DNA of 50,530 bases from NCBI GenBank assembly GCA_902785705.1, contig CACZZN010000015.1:1-50530 (forward strand), written 5' to 3'. Below, in pieces: positions 15,534 through 23,557 of this stretch; position 1 is the stretch's first letter; the number at the start of each line of letters is the position of its first letter. A program made the translations under genes and the position numbers. Below the pieces are notes generated by a model. That model made no database searches. It was not told where the DNA came from and saw only the letters and a list, made by a program, of their open reading frames with translations. The DNA comes from an uncultured Veillonellaceae bacterium (GTDB lineage Bacteria; Bacillota; Negativicutes; Selenomonadales; Selenomonadaceae).

Positions 15534-15839
15534 AGGTTTATCTTGCCCATTATGGGCATCCACCTGAAGAAGCTTTTCCAGTCGTTCCACACGCTCCATG
15601 AGGGACCGCAGGAGAGGGCTGTCCTGCAGGATATCTTCCTCGTCGTGGAAGTAATGGAGAGGCACATGAAAGAAGTCTGCCAGCAGGCGGATCGTCCGAA
15701 ATGAGTTCGGGATGGAATGACCGTGTTCCCAACGGGAGATGGTGGAGCGGCTGATTCCCGTGCCGTTGGCAACATCTTCCATCGTTATGCCATACTTTTC
15801 CCTAAGCGATTTCACTTTGATACCAAAATTAGTTTTCAT
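15531..15839 (-). CDS. XRE-family transcriptional regulator
   Basis: A protein of 102 residues with a canonical XRE helix-turn-helix (LREKYGITMEDVANGTGISRSTISRWEHG), then a helical C-terminus (LLRSLMERVERLEKLLQ) that likely dimerises. ATG 15839 with GGAAGGTGA upstream is preferred to GTG 15848. It overlaps the end of the upstream coiled-coil gene. Its last codons include a dispersed GCCCATTATGGGC palindrome (15545-15557). Probably controls part of the maintenance block. Confidence 0.85.
   Translation of the reverse strand: MKTNFGIKVKSLREKYGITMEDVANGTGISRSTISRWEHGHSIPNSFRTIRLLADFFHVPLHYFHDEEDILQDSPLLRSLMERVERLEKLLQVDAHNGQDKP
15545..15557. repeat. Dispersed GCCCATTATGGGC palindrome in an XRE gene
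   Basis: Same core as at 3778, 7330 and 11937. It encodes DAHNGQ at the C-terminus of the regulator. Confidence 0.8.
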
Positions 15840-16221
15840 TCCCGTCACCTTCCATCAGGAACTGCTGCAGCTCATGCTCAACAAATTGCAGGTATGCAAT
15901 GAACTTTTTCAGTGCATCCCGTTCCTCTGTGTTCATGAAATAGAAGTTCAGTTCAGCCGAAAGCTTGCCCAGAGACTTCTTCGCGGATATCTCGAAATCA
16001 TCTATCAGCCCCGCCACGGATGAGATGCTTCCATACCTTATGATTTTTTCGAGCTTGCGGTTTTCTCTTTCCAGTTCCTTCACGCGCTGCTTCAAGAGCG
16101 GATAGTCCTCCGGCTCTTTCTGGACGATCTGCTGGACGGTGAACACTTTTTCATCCAGCCAGTTTTGCTTTTCGGCCTCCAGTTCCGCAATCCTACGTTG
16201 TAGCTGTTCGATTTTCGTCAC
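15829..16221 (-). CDS. Coiled-coil protein of the ICE maintenance block
   Basis: 130 residues. The first 70 or so are heptad-rich (IEQLQRRIAELEAEKQNW, VKELERENRKLEKII). The second half is helical and amphipathic. It starts at GTG 16221 inside the 3' end of the upstream winged-helix gene and overlaps the next XRE gene, so the three genes are translationally linked. No known family. Confidence 0.7.
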   Translation of the reverse strand: MTKIEQLQRRIAELEAEKQNWLDEKVFTVQQIVQKEPEDYPLLKQRVKELERENRKLEKIIRYGSISSVAGLIDDFEISAKKSLGKLSAELNFYFMNTEERDALKKFIAYLQFVEHELQQFLMEGDGNEN

Positions 16222-17119
16222 GTCGTAATTTCTCCTTGTGCTTCAGATAGGTCTGGTAGAATTCGTTTTCTTCCAGAGGTACTGGCGGGTTCAATGCGCG
16301 ATCCATTGCTATTTGTCGCGAAAGCTGTTCCTCGATTTCCTTGACTTTCCTTCGCGTCTCGGCCCGTTGCGCTTCCTTCTCATCCAAGAGGGTTACCTCG
16401 CTGTCCATGAAGCCCTCCCGTAGTGCTGTGTGGAGCCATCCGCCTGCATTGGATATCTTGCCAGGATTTCTTGCCATCGACTTTTGCAGGAGCTTCAATT
16501 CCTTTTCCACGGCATCCCTGCCGTATTCCGCTATGAATTTCTGCATGACACGAGCTGCTATGCCGTAGGATTTTCCAACAACAAGCAGGTCATTGTTTGT
16601 TGTTGTCTTTTGAGGATTGATATTATTAAGGCTTGTAATATTGGTTGTTGTCTTATTATTGTCTGGAATTATCGTGTCCGATGGAACTATATCCGATTTT
16701 TCCGTGTCCGATTTTTTCGGACATGAGGCAGCCGGGACTGATTTTTTCGGACACGGATTTTTCGCAGGCGATTCCGAAGTAATTTCCGCAGACCCGAATT
16801 TCTCCGGCTTGGGAGCTGAATTGATGGTATATCGGTTGCGAACGAATTTCCCTTCTTCGCGTACTTGTTCCACAGATACATAGCCGTATGCCCTAAGAAA
16901 CTTCATATGCTTCGTATAGGTGTCTTTGTTGATCTGTAGGTCAAAGCAGATTTTTTCACGGCTTGGATAAGCAACAGAGCCGAAGGTGCAAAGATACGCA
17001 TACAGACATTTTGCCCCGATTGGCAGGCGCCTGTCCTGCATGACGATTTTTCCCACAACGCCATAGCCTTTTTCAAGCACCGTTTTGGAATATGTTTGAA
17101 GCTCGTCATTCGTTTTCAT
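16193..17119 (-). CDS. Winged-helix replication-initiator-like protein
   Basis: A 308-residue protein whose N-terminal domain (VGKIVMQDRRLPIGAKCLYAYL, then SREKICFDLQINKDTYTKHM) is the helix-turn-helix module common in plasmid and ICE replication or DNA-binding proteins of Firmicutes. A low-complexity Lys/Ser/Thr/Asn linker (about 100-175) is followed by a helical C-terminal domain with GGWLHTALREGFMD. ATG 17119 has AAGGA upstream. A role in ICE replication or in control of the par genes is inferred, not shown. Confidence 0.75.
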   Translation of the reverse strand: MKTNDELQTYSKTVLEKGYGVVGKIVMQDRRLPIGAKCLYAYLCTFGSVAYPSREKICFDLQINKDTYTKHMKFLRAYGYVSVEQVREEGKFVRNRYTINSAPKPEKFGSAEITSESPAKNPCPKKSVPAASCPKKSDTEKSDIVPSDTIIPDNNKTTTNITSLNNINPQKTTTNNDLLVVGKSYGIAARVMQKFIAEYGRDAVEKELKLLQKSMARNPGKISNAGGWLHTALREGFMDSEVTLLDEKEAQRAETRRKVKEIEEQLSRQIAMDRALNPPVPLEENEFYQTYLKHKEKLRRDENRTATT

Positions 17120-17131
17120 ACATTATTTCCT

Positions 17132-17356
17132 TCATATAATAAGATGATGGTGCAATATATACCTTGCGCCATCATCGTTAGTGCCATGTTCTGCAGTGGC
17201 ATCCTGCCGCTGCTTATTTTTTCGTATGATACAAGTTGCAGCCGTCCAATGGAAGCGGCTTATTGCAGGTATATCCATCTGTGAATCCAAAGCGTATCGA
17301 GCCGTGCTTCTGGAAGGTTCCGGGAATTCATTATGCTTGCTCCGTTTGGAAATCAT
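17132..17356 (-). CDS. Possible small ICE protein (coupled start)
   Basis: A 74-residue frame with no recognised domain, rich in His, Arg and Ser. Its ATG overlaps the stop of the upstream gene in an ATGA arrangement, which argues for real translation, but composition is not strongly protein-like. Treat as tentative. Confidence 0.4.
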   Translation of the reverse strand: MISKRSKHNEFPEPSRSTARYALDSQMDIPAISRFHWTAATCIIRKNKQRQDATAEHGTNDDGARYILHHHLII

Positions 17357-17592
17357 AGCACACGGCTTTGTAGTCCCTGTTCGGCAGGCGATTCAGCGAC
17401 CTGCAGACCGATGGGGGATTCCGATGTTTCCTGTGCAGAAAGATTGCCTTCATTCCCTGATGCCGCCTGCCGAATGGATGGATGCTTGTCAATAAACGAA
17501 ACCTCACGCCCTAAGACAATACGACATAATTCCGCAAAGATTTCGCTGTCCGGCGTTGAACCGTAAACCGCTTGGATGGTTGCGTTTTTCAT
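17353..17592 (-). CDS. Small hypothetical ICE protein
   Basis: 79 residues. The first half (TPDSEIFAELCRIVLGREVSFID) is helical, the rest is Gln/Ser/Glu-rich and probably disordered. It follows the XRE gene by six bases with AAGGTGA before its ATG, so it belongs to the same leftward transcript. Not recognised. Confidence 0.55.
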   Translation of the reverse strand: MKNATIQAVYGSTPDSEIFAELCRIVLGREVSFIDKHPSIRQAASGNEGNLSAQETSESPIGLQVAESPAEQGLQSRVL

Positions 17593-17598
17593 AAAGCA

Positions 17599-17805
17599 TC
17601 ACCTTGCATTCTGCGGATCTTCCAAAAGCCTGTACCAATCTGTGAAATCAAGGGTGGCCGCAATCTTCTTCGCAACGCTGGCTGACGGTGTGCGATCACC
17701 GGCTTCGATATTGGAATAATGGGTTTGGGAGATGTTCGCTTCTTTTGCGACCTGTGCCTGCGACAGAGATTTCTCTACACGACGCACCCGCAACCACATC
17801 CTCAT
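17599..17805 (-). CDS. XRE-family regulator (leftward gene of the ICE switch)
   Basis: 68 residues, essentially one helix-turn-helix domain (SLSQAQVAKEANISQTHYSNIEAG). ATG 17805 is chosen because AGGGGG lies seven bases upstream; the longer frame to 17868 runs back through promoter and operator DNA. It is divergent from a second XRE gene, the typical layout of a repressor/Cro pair. Confidence 0.85.
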   Translation of the reverse strand: MRMWLRVRRVEKSLSQAQVAKEANISQTHYSNIEAGDRTPSASVAKKIAATLDFTDWYRLLEDPQNAR

Positions 17806-17834
17806 ACGATTACCCCCTAAACAAAAGAATATCA

Positions 17835-17959
17835 CAAAATGAGATAATTTTGATTTCATATACCTCATACTGCTATATTATATAGATTCCGGTAATAAGT
17901 CAACTCAAAATGAAATAAAATGAGAAAAATTACTTTTAATTTATTTCAAAATGAGGTAA
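17835..17959. promoter_or_regulatory. Divergent operator-promoter region of the XRE switch
   Basis: Three CAAAATGARRTAA sites occur at 17835-17847, 17906-17918 and 17947-17959. The first is part of the palindrome CAAAATGAGATAATTTTG. The second touches a leftward -35 (TTGACT, 17903-17898) with TAATAT 17 bases on (17880-17875). The third runs into TAAAAT, a likely -10 for the rightward gene. Confidence 0.75.
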
Positions 17960-17983
17960 AATATTGCTGGGAGGAATAATCAT

Positions 17984-18352
17984 ATGAAAAATTCACGAAT
18001 CACGGAACTACGGAAAGAACACAAGCATAGCCAGAGTACGTTAAGCGAAATGCTTGGCGTTGCACAGGCTACGCTATCACAATGGGAATTGGGAACCAGA
18101 GGCATTGACCTGGAGGCACTCAAAAAAATTGCAAAGATTTATGATGTGACAACAGACTACTTGCTTGGCATGTCTGATATCAAGAAGCCAGAGACAAGCA
18201 ATATATCACCCGAAAAGGCTCGCATCCTGAAACGCTTAGCGACGTCCGATGATGCAATGGTCGCAGAGGTTTCACAATTTATGGATTATGTGGATTTCAA
18301 AAAAGGTAACATGGACGAGAGCACCGCAAAATTGCTTGCAGAAAAAAAGTAG
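17984..18352 (+). CDS. XRE-family regulator (rightward, CI-like)
   Basis: 122 residues. An N-terminal XRE domain (LRKEHKHSQSTLSEMLGVAQATLSQWELG) and the common KIYDVTTDYLLGMSD end of the domain are followed by a short helical C-terminus. GGGAGG stands before ATG 17984. It probably binds the repeated CAAAATGA operators flanking its promoter, and by the same site the parA promoter, so it may hold the ICE in its integrated state. The serine recombinase gene follows on the same strand. Confidence 0.88.
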   Translation: MKNSRITELRKEHKHSQSTLSEMLGVAQATLSQWELGTRGIDLEALKKIAKIYDVTTDYLLGMSDIKKPETSNISPEKARILKRLATSDDAMVAEVSQFMDYVDFKKGNMDESTAKLLAEKK

Positions 18353-18433
18353 ACCTTTTTACTCTCGCGAAGTCCGACAGTACATAAATCTGAAAAAGTC
18401 CATAGAGAAGCAAAAGGGTAGGGGGGATGACAG

Positions 18434-20584
18434 GTGAACTTCCAAAACATGCCTGTAAAGGTTGCCATATATGCACGAGTATCGACAGATGAACAGGCAG
18501 ACCGTGGCACGATTGGATCTCAGATAGAATTTGCTCACAGGTATTGCGACTTGAATGGCATCCATATTGTGAAGATATATCAGGACGATGGCATCACGGG
18601 GACGCTGCCTTTGCAGGATCGTCCTGCAGGCTCCGAACTGATACGGGATGCCAGAAAGCATATGTTCAATACGGTTCTGGTGTATAAGCTTGATCGTCTG
18701 GGACGTTCAACCCGTGTCATTTTGAATGCGGTCTACGATCTGGAGAACGCCGACGTACAGACAAAATCTATGACGGAGCCATTTGATACTTCCGATGCGT
18801 CAGGACGGTTCCTTTTAACGATACTGGCGGGCGTGGCAGACTTGGACCGTTCAAACATTTTGGAGCGTATGTGGCTCGGAGCCAACCGGGCAGCGAAGGA
18901 AGGAATATGGCTCGGCGGCATCGTGCCGTTTGGCTACATCAAGAACAAGGATAAATACTTGGAAATCAACAATGAGCCCATGAAGAACTCGGATATGAGC
19001 GAAGCTGATGTTGTCCGATTGATTTATGATATGTGCGGAAACGAAGGGAAATCCACGATTGAGATTTCAGAGCATCTGAATGCTCTGCACATACCTACGG
19101 CGTATGTGGCGCATGGCATTACGGGGAAAAGGCACAAGCATGTAAGCGGAAACTGGCTCGCAGGCCGCATACGCAATATGATTGTATCTACGACATATAA
19201 GGGTATTCACCAGTATGGGAAGCGTGCTTCACGCAAACGGGAGACGATAGAGAGAACGGTTCCTGCCATAGTGTCTGAGGAACTATGGGAAAAGGCGCAG
19301 CAGACATTGAGGTGCAATCAGTTGGACGCTTTTCGGAATGCGAAACATGACGGAATCTATTTGCTTCGTGGCTTGATTAAGTGCAAAAACTGCGGAGCAT
19401 CCTATCAGGGAAGCGGCTCACATGCCACGAAATCGGGGAAGAAATACTATTCCTATTATAGATGCTCAAAAAACAGTCATTACAGAGGCATGAATCATCC
19501 AAAATGTTCGTCAAAGGCTATTCGCATGGACTGGATTGATGATTGGATATGGGAGCAATGCCTTATGTATATCAACAATCCCAAAGTGGTATGCGCTTCA
19601 ATCCAAGAGAATCGTCCTGCCAATGGACAGAGCGAGGACGAGGTACAAGCGATACAGAAACAGCTCAACCAAGAAACTATGGAGAAGAAGCGATTGGTGC
19701 AGCTATATACGGCAGGCTTGATTGATATGAATGATGTTACTGCACAGATAGAGACAATCAACAAAAACCGTAAACGATTAGAAGAACGACTGGAGGAACT
19801 GACCCACCAGAAAGAGGAAATTTTCGCTAAGGTCGAAGTGGCAGAAGAAATCCTAGACAAATTAAAGGAAAAAATAAACTCCGGCGAATTAACGCAGGAG
19901 TTAAAGAGAAGTATTGTACGAACATTGGTGAACCGCATTGAGGTCTTCACGAATGAAAAGGGGAAGGTTGAGGTAAAAAGTTATTTCAAATTCAATGATA
20001 CTTCGACCATTGAATATAATGGAAGGGCAAAGAATAAAAATGTTAATTGTAGCCTTCCCTCTAAACGTAATGCAGCGAACTTTAATATTTCGTATTATTC
20101 CACGCACGGTTGTCCATGCGGGTGGCACGGAGATCCGGATCATACCTGTGAATGCACACCGAATGAGATCAAGCGCTATACGAGAAAGATTTCAGGGCCT
20201 CTTCTGGACCGCATTGATATTCATGTGCATGTGGCGAGAGTGGAATACAAGGATTTAAGCTCTGCACAAAAAGCAGAATCCTCGGCTGAGATACGGAAAC
20301 GTGTCGTTGCTGCGCGGGAACTCCAGTTGGAACGATTCCGGCGCTGCCATATTTTTTCCAACGCACAAATGAATCATGCCCAGATCCGGAAATTCTGCCC
20401 CATGACGAAATCCGCACAATCCGTACTGGAGCAGATTTTCAATCAGCTGCACCTGTCAGCGCGGTCCTATGATCGGATGATCAAGGTGAGCCGTACGATT
20501 GCGGATTTGGACAAATCCGATATCATCGCTGACAAACACATAGGGGAGGCGATACAGTTCCGATCGGGAATCCAAATTGAATGA
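18434..20584 (+). CDS. Large serine recombinase (ICE integrase) fused in frame to the end of ComM/YifB
   Basis: A 716-codon frame. Residues 1 to about 558 are a large serine recombinase: catalytic serine in IYARVSTDEQ (Ser17), resolvase domain with VYKLDRLGRSTR, recombinase domain, zinc ribbon (CKNCGASYQGSG with later YYRCSKN) and a C-terminal coiled coil. From about residue 559 the sequence changes to CPCGWHGDPDHTCECT, then SGPLLDRIDIHVHVARV, which is the C-terminal part of the Mg-chelatase-like ComM/YifB protein. The element has therefore inserted in comM, and its integrase lacks its own stop at this end. GTG 18434 has GGGGGG eight bases upstream. A read-through chimera or assembly join are the alternatives. 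Confidence 0.9.
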   Translation: MNFQNMPVKVAIYARVSTDEQADRGTIGSQIEFAHRYCDLNGIHIVKIYQDDGITGTLPLQDRPAGSELIRDARKHMFNTVLVYKLDRLGRSTRVILNAVYDLENADVQTKSMTEPFDTSDASGRFLLTILAGVADLDRSNILERMWLGANRAAKEGIWLGGIVPFGYIKNKDKYLEINNEPMKNSDMSEADVVRLIYDMCGNEGKSTIEISEHLNALHIPTAYVAHGITGKRHKHVSGNWLAGRIRNMIVSTTYKGIHQYGKRASRKRETIERTVPAIVSEELWEKAQQTLRCNQLDAFRNAKHDGIYLLRGLIKCKNCGASYQGSGSHATKSGKKYYSYYRCSKNSHYRGMNHPKCSSKAIRMDWIDDWIWEQCLMYINNPKVVCASIQENRPANGQSEDEVQAIQKQLNQETMEKKRLVQLYTAGLIDMNDVTAQIETINKNRKRLEERLEELTHQKEEIFAKVEVAEEILDKLKEKINSGELTQELKRSIVRTLVNRIEVFTNEKGKVEVKSYFKFNDTSTIEYNGRAKNKNVNCSLPSKRNAANFNISYYSTHGCPCGWHGDPDHTCECTPNEIKRYTRKISGPLLDRIDIHVHVARVEYKDLSSAQKAESSAEIRKRVVAARELQLERFRRCHIFSNAQMNHAQIRKFCPMTKSAQSVLEQIFNQLHLSARSYDRMIKVSRTIADLDKSDIIADKHIGEAIQFRSGIQIE
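20101..20122. other. Predicted attachment-site junction (ICE right end in comM)
   Basis: Homology to the recombinase ends and homology to ComM begins around here. The crossover core is probably within TGTCCATGCGGG (20111-20122), which encodes the CPCG zinc-motif of ComM. The matching copy should be at the left ICE end, outside the window. Confidence 0.65.
20111..20584 (+). pseudogene. comM: 3' fragment of comM (yifB), split by the ICE
   Basis: About 158 codons that match the C-terminal third of ComM/YifB: the Cys-rich CPCG/CECT pair, GPLLDRIDIHV, the IRKRVVAARELQLERF segment and the C-terminal LHLSARSYDRMIKVSRTIADL helix bundle. In intact ComM this follows the AAA+ core. ComM is a hexameric helicase that supports branch migration in natural transformation. 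Here only the fragment fused to the integrase is seen, so the host gene should be inactive unless the ICE excises. Confidence 0.9.
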
Positions 20585-20839
20585 TGGTGATCCACATGAT
20601 ATTCAAATCGTTCCTTCCACCCCAATTTTTTCTTTCGTTTGGCAGGATTGACAGTTGCAAGTGGAGAAAGTAAAATGATTGCTGTATGAGTTCGTTGGAG
20701 AACGCAAAAAAATACGCAATGCACAATATAAAGCTTGGAACGTAGTGCATAAGGCCATGGCGACACGAAGTTGGTCCTGTTAGGGACGTGAAATGGTATT
20801 TCGCGTGGAGTTCTATACGACTATCGGAGGTATTCATTT

Positions 20840-21616
20840 ATGGAAGAGAAACGTTGGAAATATTATGATATGGTCATCAATGGCTTGCCGCAGAAGGTAA
20901 GATATAATGAGCAGACGATAAAGAACGTGTTTTTGCCATTTCTGAGACGATTAACGGATCTGAGGGGATGCATGGGACGCAGAATCATCGCATTTCTGGC
21001 AGCGCCGCCTGCGGTGGGGAAGAGCACGCTGGCTCAGTTCCTGGAAAAGCTTTCTCAAGAGCAGCAGAATATTCTGAATGTAAAAGCGGTAGGCATGGAC
21101 GGGTTCCACTATTCAGCCGAATATCTTGCGTCCCATTCTGTGCTGAGGGACGGTGAGGTTATCGATATGAAGTCCATCAAGGGGGCGCCCGAGACCTTTG
21201 ATGTGGGAGTGATGCAATCGAAAATACAGGCTGTACGGCGCAAGGAGACCATGTGGCCTGTTTATGACCGCCAGCTCCACGATGTTGTGCCGGAGGCTGA
21301 ATTGGTGGATGCGGAAATTATCTTGCTGGAGGGGAATTGGCTGCTTTTGAAAGATGCGCGCTGGACCAATGTGCGGGTTTTTGCGGATTACAGCGTCCTG
21401 ATTCGTTCGGAGCCGGAGCTGCTCAAGGATCGTCTGATTCGCCGCAAGATGCAGGGCGGTCAGAGTCAGCAGGATGCAGAGGCTTTTTACGAGAATAGCG
21501 ATAAACACAATGTGGAGCGCGTTCTTCAGGATTCAGGCATATCCGACGAAGTCTGGATGATGCTCGATGATGGGGATTTTGAACTTGTGGAGCAGTCAGA
21601 AACTGTGCAAGTATAG
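20840..21616 (+). CDS. Nucleoside/nucleotide kinase family protein (uridine-kinase-like P-loop)
   Basis: A 258-residue P-loop kinase resembling uridine kinase, pantothenate kinase and YggC-type proteins. The P-loop reads AAPPAVGKST (about 54-63), with Ala where Walker A usually has the first Gly. GMDGFHYSAEYL (about 85-96) is the substrate-side motif typical of this family, followed by PVYDRQLHDVVPEAE and ILLEGNWLLL. A LID-like RDRLIRRKMQ-type region (KDRLIRRKMQGG) is present. The substrate cannot be named. GGAGG lies nine bases upstream of the start. It precedes dnaG, about 100 bases away. Confidence 0.8.
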   Translation: MEEKRWKYYDMVINGLPQKVRYNEQTIKNVFLPFLRRLTDLRGCMGRRIIAFLAAPPAVGKSTLAQFLEKLSQEQQNILNVKAVGMDGFHYSAEYLASHSVLRDGEVIDMKSIKGAPETFDVGVMQSKIQAVRRKETMWPVYDRQLHDVVPEAELVDAEIILLEGNWLLLKDARWTNVRVFADYSVLIRSEPELLKDRLIRRKMQGGQSQQDAEAFYENSDKHNVERVLQDSGISDEVWMMLDDGDFELVEQSETVQV

Positions 21617-21723
21617 GCGTTAGATAAAAATTTCCATTGCAAGCAGGATTTTTCTTCAGAACAGCGAATCAGAAAAATGCTACAGATGAACGATAGATGC
21701 AGAATATGGAAAGGCGGGCTGGC

Positions 21724-23514
21724 ATGAGCAGGGCAGATTTGGATGAATTTGTCGAGCAAGTGCGCGCCCAGTCGGATCTCGTGCAGGTTGTATCCTCTTA
21801 TGTAGCACTGAAACGGAAGGGCGGACGCTACTGGGGATGTTGTCCGTTCCATCAGGAAAAGACAGCGTCCTTTTCTGTTGTTCCTGACAAAGGCTTTTTC
21901 TATTGTTTTGGCTGTCATGCGGGCGGCAATGTCTTCAAGTTCATTTCGCTCATGGAAAATGTGAGCTATTTCGACGCCATCAAGCTGCAGGCGGAAAAGC
22001 TCGGTATTCCCGTGCCTCAAAGGCGGCAGTCGCCGGAGGAGCAGAAACGGGAACAGAAGCGGAAAGATCTCCGGAAAGTCAATGAGATGGCCAAGGATTT
22101 TTTCCATAACTGCCTTACGATGACGCGCTATGGGGAGCAGGGGAAGGCATATCTGGCCGGCCGCGGGATTACATCGGAAACCATAGAGGAATTCCAGCTG
22201 GGCTTCGCGCCGAATGCATGGGACAAGCTTTGCTCGGCGTTCAGGAAGCGCGGCGTGCGGCAGGAATATCTTCTGGCGGCGGGTCTGGCGTCGGAACGTC
22301 AGCAGGGCGAGGGAATCTATGATCGATTCCGCAACCGCGTGATTATTCCAATCGCGGATGAACGGGGGCGCGTGGTGGCCTTTGGCGGGCGGGTGCTGGA
22401 CGATGGCATGCCAAAATATTTGAACTCGCCGGAGACAGAGCTCTTTAACAAGCGCAGGCTGCTTTTCGGGCTGGATCGTGCGCATCGGGCAATTCAGCAG
22501 GAAGGCTATGCGATCGTGGTAGAAGGCTATATGGATGCCATCTCGGTTTTCGGTGCGGGCGTGCAGAATGTCGTGGCGTCTCTGGGGACGGCTTTTACAC
22601 CGGAGCATACGAAGCTTCTCATGCGTTATGCGCGGCGAATTTATTTCTGCTATGACAGTGATGATGCGGGGCAGAATGCGACAATCCGGGCGCTGGCGGT
22701 CGTGAGGAACTCGGGCGCAGAGGTCCATGTGATCGTGGTTCCCGATGGCAAAGATCCGGACGAGTTCATCCGCAAGCATGGAAAAGAAGCGTTTCAGGAA
22801 CTTGTGAAGCAGGCGCTTCCCTTGGTGGAGTACCGCCTGCGCTATGTGCTTTCCCATGTGCGCTATGATACGCTGGAGGGGAAGGTACGTGCGCTCAGGG
22901 AGATGCTCCCCGTGCTGTCCGGCATCCGCGACGGGGCGGAACTCGGGGAATACCGCAAGCGTCTTGCGCAGACCTTGATGCTCGATGAGGGAATCATCAT
23001 GGATGAGCTGCGACGCTATGCAAGGAATCCCCTGCCGGAGGAGCCGGCTGCCGCAGGAAAGCAAAATTTCCGCGCTGCGGCGAAAAAGCAGGACAATGCA
23101 CTGCTCCGCGCCGGGCGCATCGTGCTCCGTACCATATGGCAGGATCCGGGGATTCTTGCTCATGTGCAGGCGGTTTTGCCGGATGGATTTCCTTCTGAAG
23201 TCCAGCAGGAGATTTTGACCTATTTGGCGAATTGTATAGAAAAGGGAGAATCGCTGAATGATATCCATGCGGTGGAATCCTTAGGCGAAGCGGCCTCGAC
23301 AGAGCTTTCCCAAGCCTTGGTAGAAGACAGTGGGGAGCAGGAGGCGTCTGTCGTGTATGAGGATGCCATACGCATCTTGCGCAAAGCCTATCTGAATTCG
23401 CTTTACATGCGGCACAGCAGGCAGTCCGAGGAGTATTTGGCTGCGGGAGATCCGGCATATCGGGAATCGTTGCGGGAAGCGAACAGAATCAAAAAGGAAA
23501 TGGATGAGTTATAA
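21724..23514 (+). CDS. dnaG: DNA primase
   Basis: A 596-residue primase that makes RNA primers at the replication fork. CHC2 zinc ligands are C40-x2-H43 and C61-x2-C64 (counted from ATG 21724). The RNA polymerase core has the TOPRIM motifs VVEGYMDAIS and YDSDDAGQNA. A C-terminal helicase-binding region is present but poorly conserved to the eye. ATG 21724 starts MSRADLDEFVEQ like other primases; an upstream in-frame ATG at 21697 lacks a ribosome site. It is followed by rpoD as in the classical macromolecular synthesis operon. Confidence 0.96.
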   Translation: MSRADLDEFVEQVRAQSDLVQVVSSYVALKRKGGRYWGCCPFHQEKTASFSVVPDKGFFYCFGCHAGGNVFKFISLMENVSYFDAIKLQAEKLGIPVPQRRQSPEEQKREQKRKDLRKVNEMAKDFFHNCLTMTRYGEQGKAYLAGRGITSETIEEFQLGFAPNAWDKLCSAFRKRGVRQEYLLAAGLASERQQGEGIYDRFRNRVIIPIADERGRVVAFGGRVLDDGMPKYLNSPETELFNKRRLLFGLDRAHRAIQQEGYAIVVEGYMDAISVFGAGVQNVVASLGTAFTPEHTKLLMRYARRIYFCYDSDDAGQNATIRALAVVRNSGAEVHVIVVPDGKDPDEFIRKHGKEAFQELVKQALPLVEYRLRYVLSHVRYDTLEGKVRALREMLPVLSGIRDGAELGEYRKRLAQTLMLDEGIIMDELRRYARNPLPEEPAAAGKQNFRAAAKKQDNALLRAGRIVLRTIWQDPGILAHVQAVLPDGFPSEVQQEILTYLANCIEKGESLNDIHAVESLGEAASTELSQALVEDSGEQEASVVYEDAIRILRKAYLNSLYMRHSRQSEEYLAAGDPAYRESLREANRIKKEMDEL

Positions 23515-23557
23515 CTTGCAGATGGTTGATTTGGAATTCAATGGGGAGGGCAGATGA

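Noticed and set aside
17190..17215. ATCCTGC as an IncP-type nic site
   Set aside because: Only the heptamer is present, without the flanking inverted repeat, and no relaxase gene is near.
21526..23268. 580-codon antisense frame over dnaG
   Set aside because: Long only because of the GC-rich codon pattern of dnaG; no ribosome site or protein family; dnaG itself is fully conserved.
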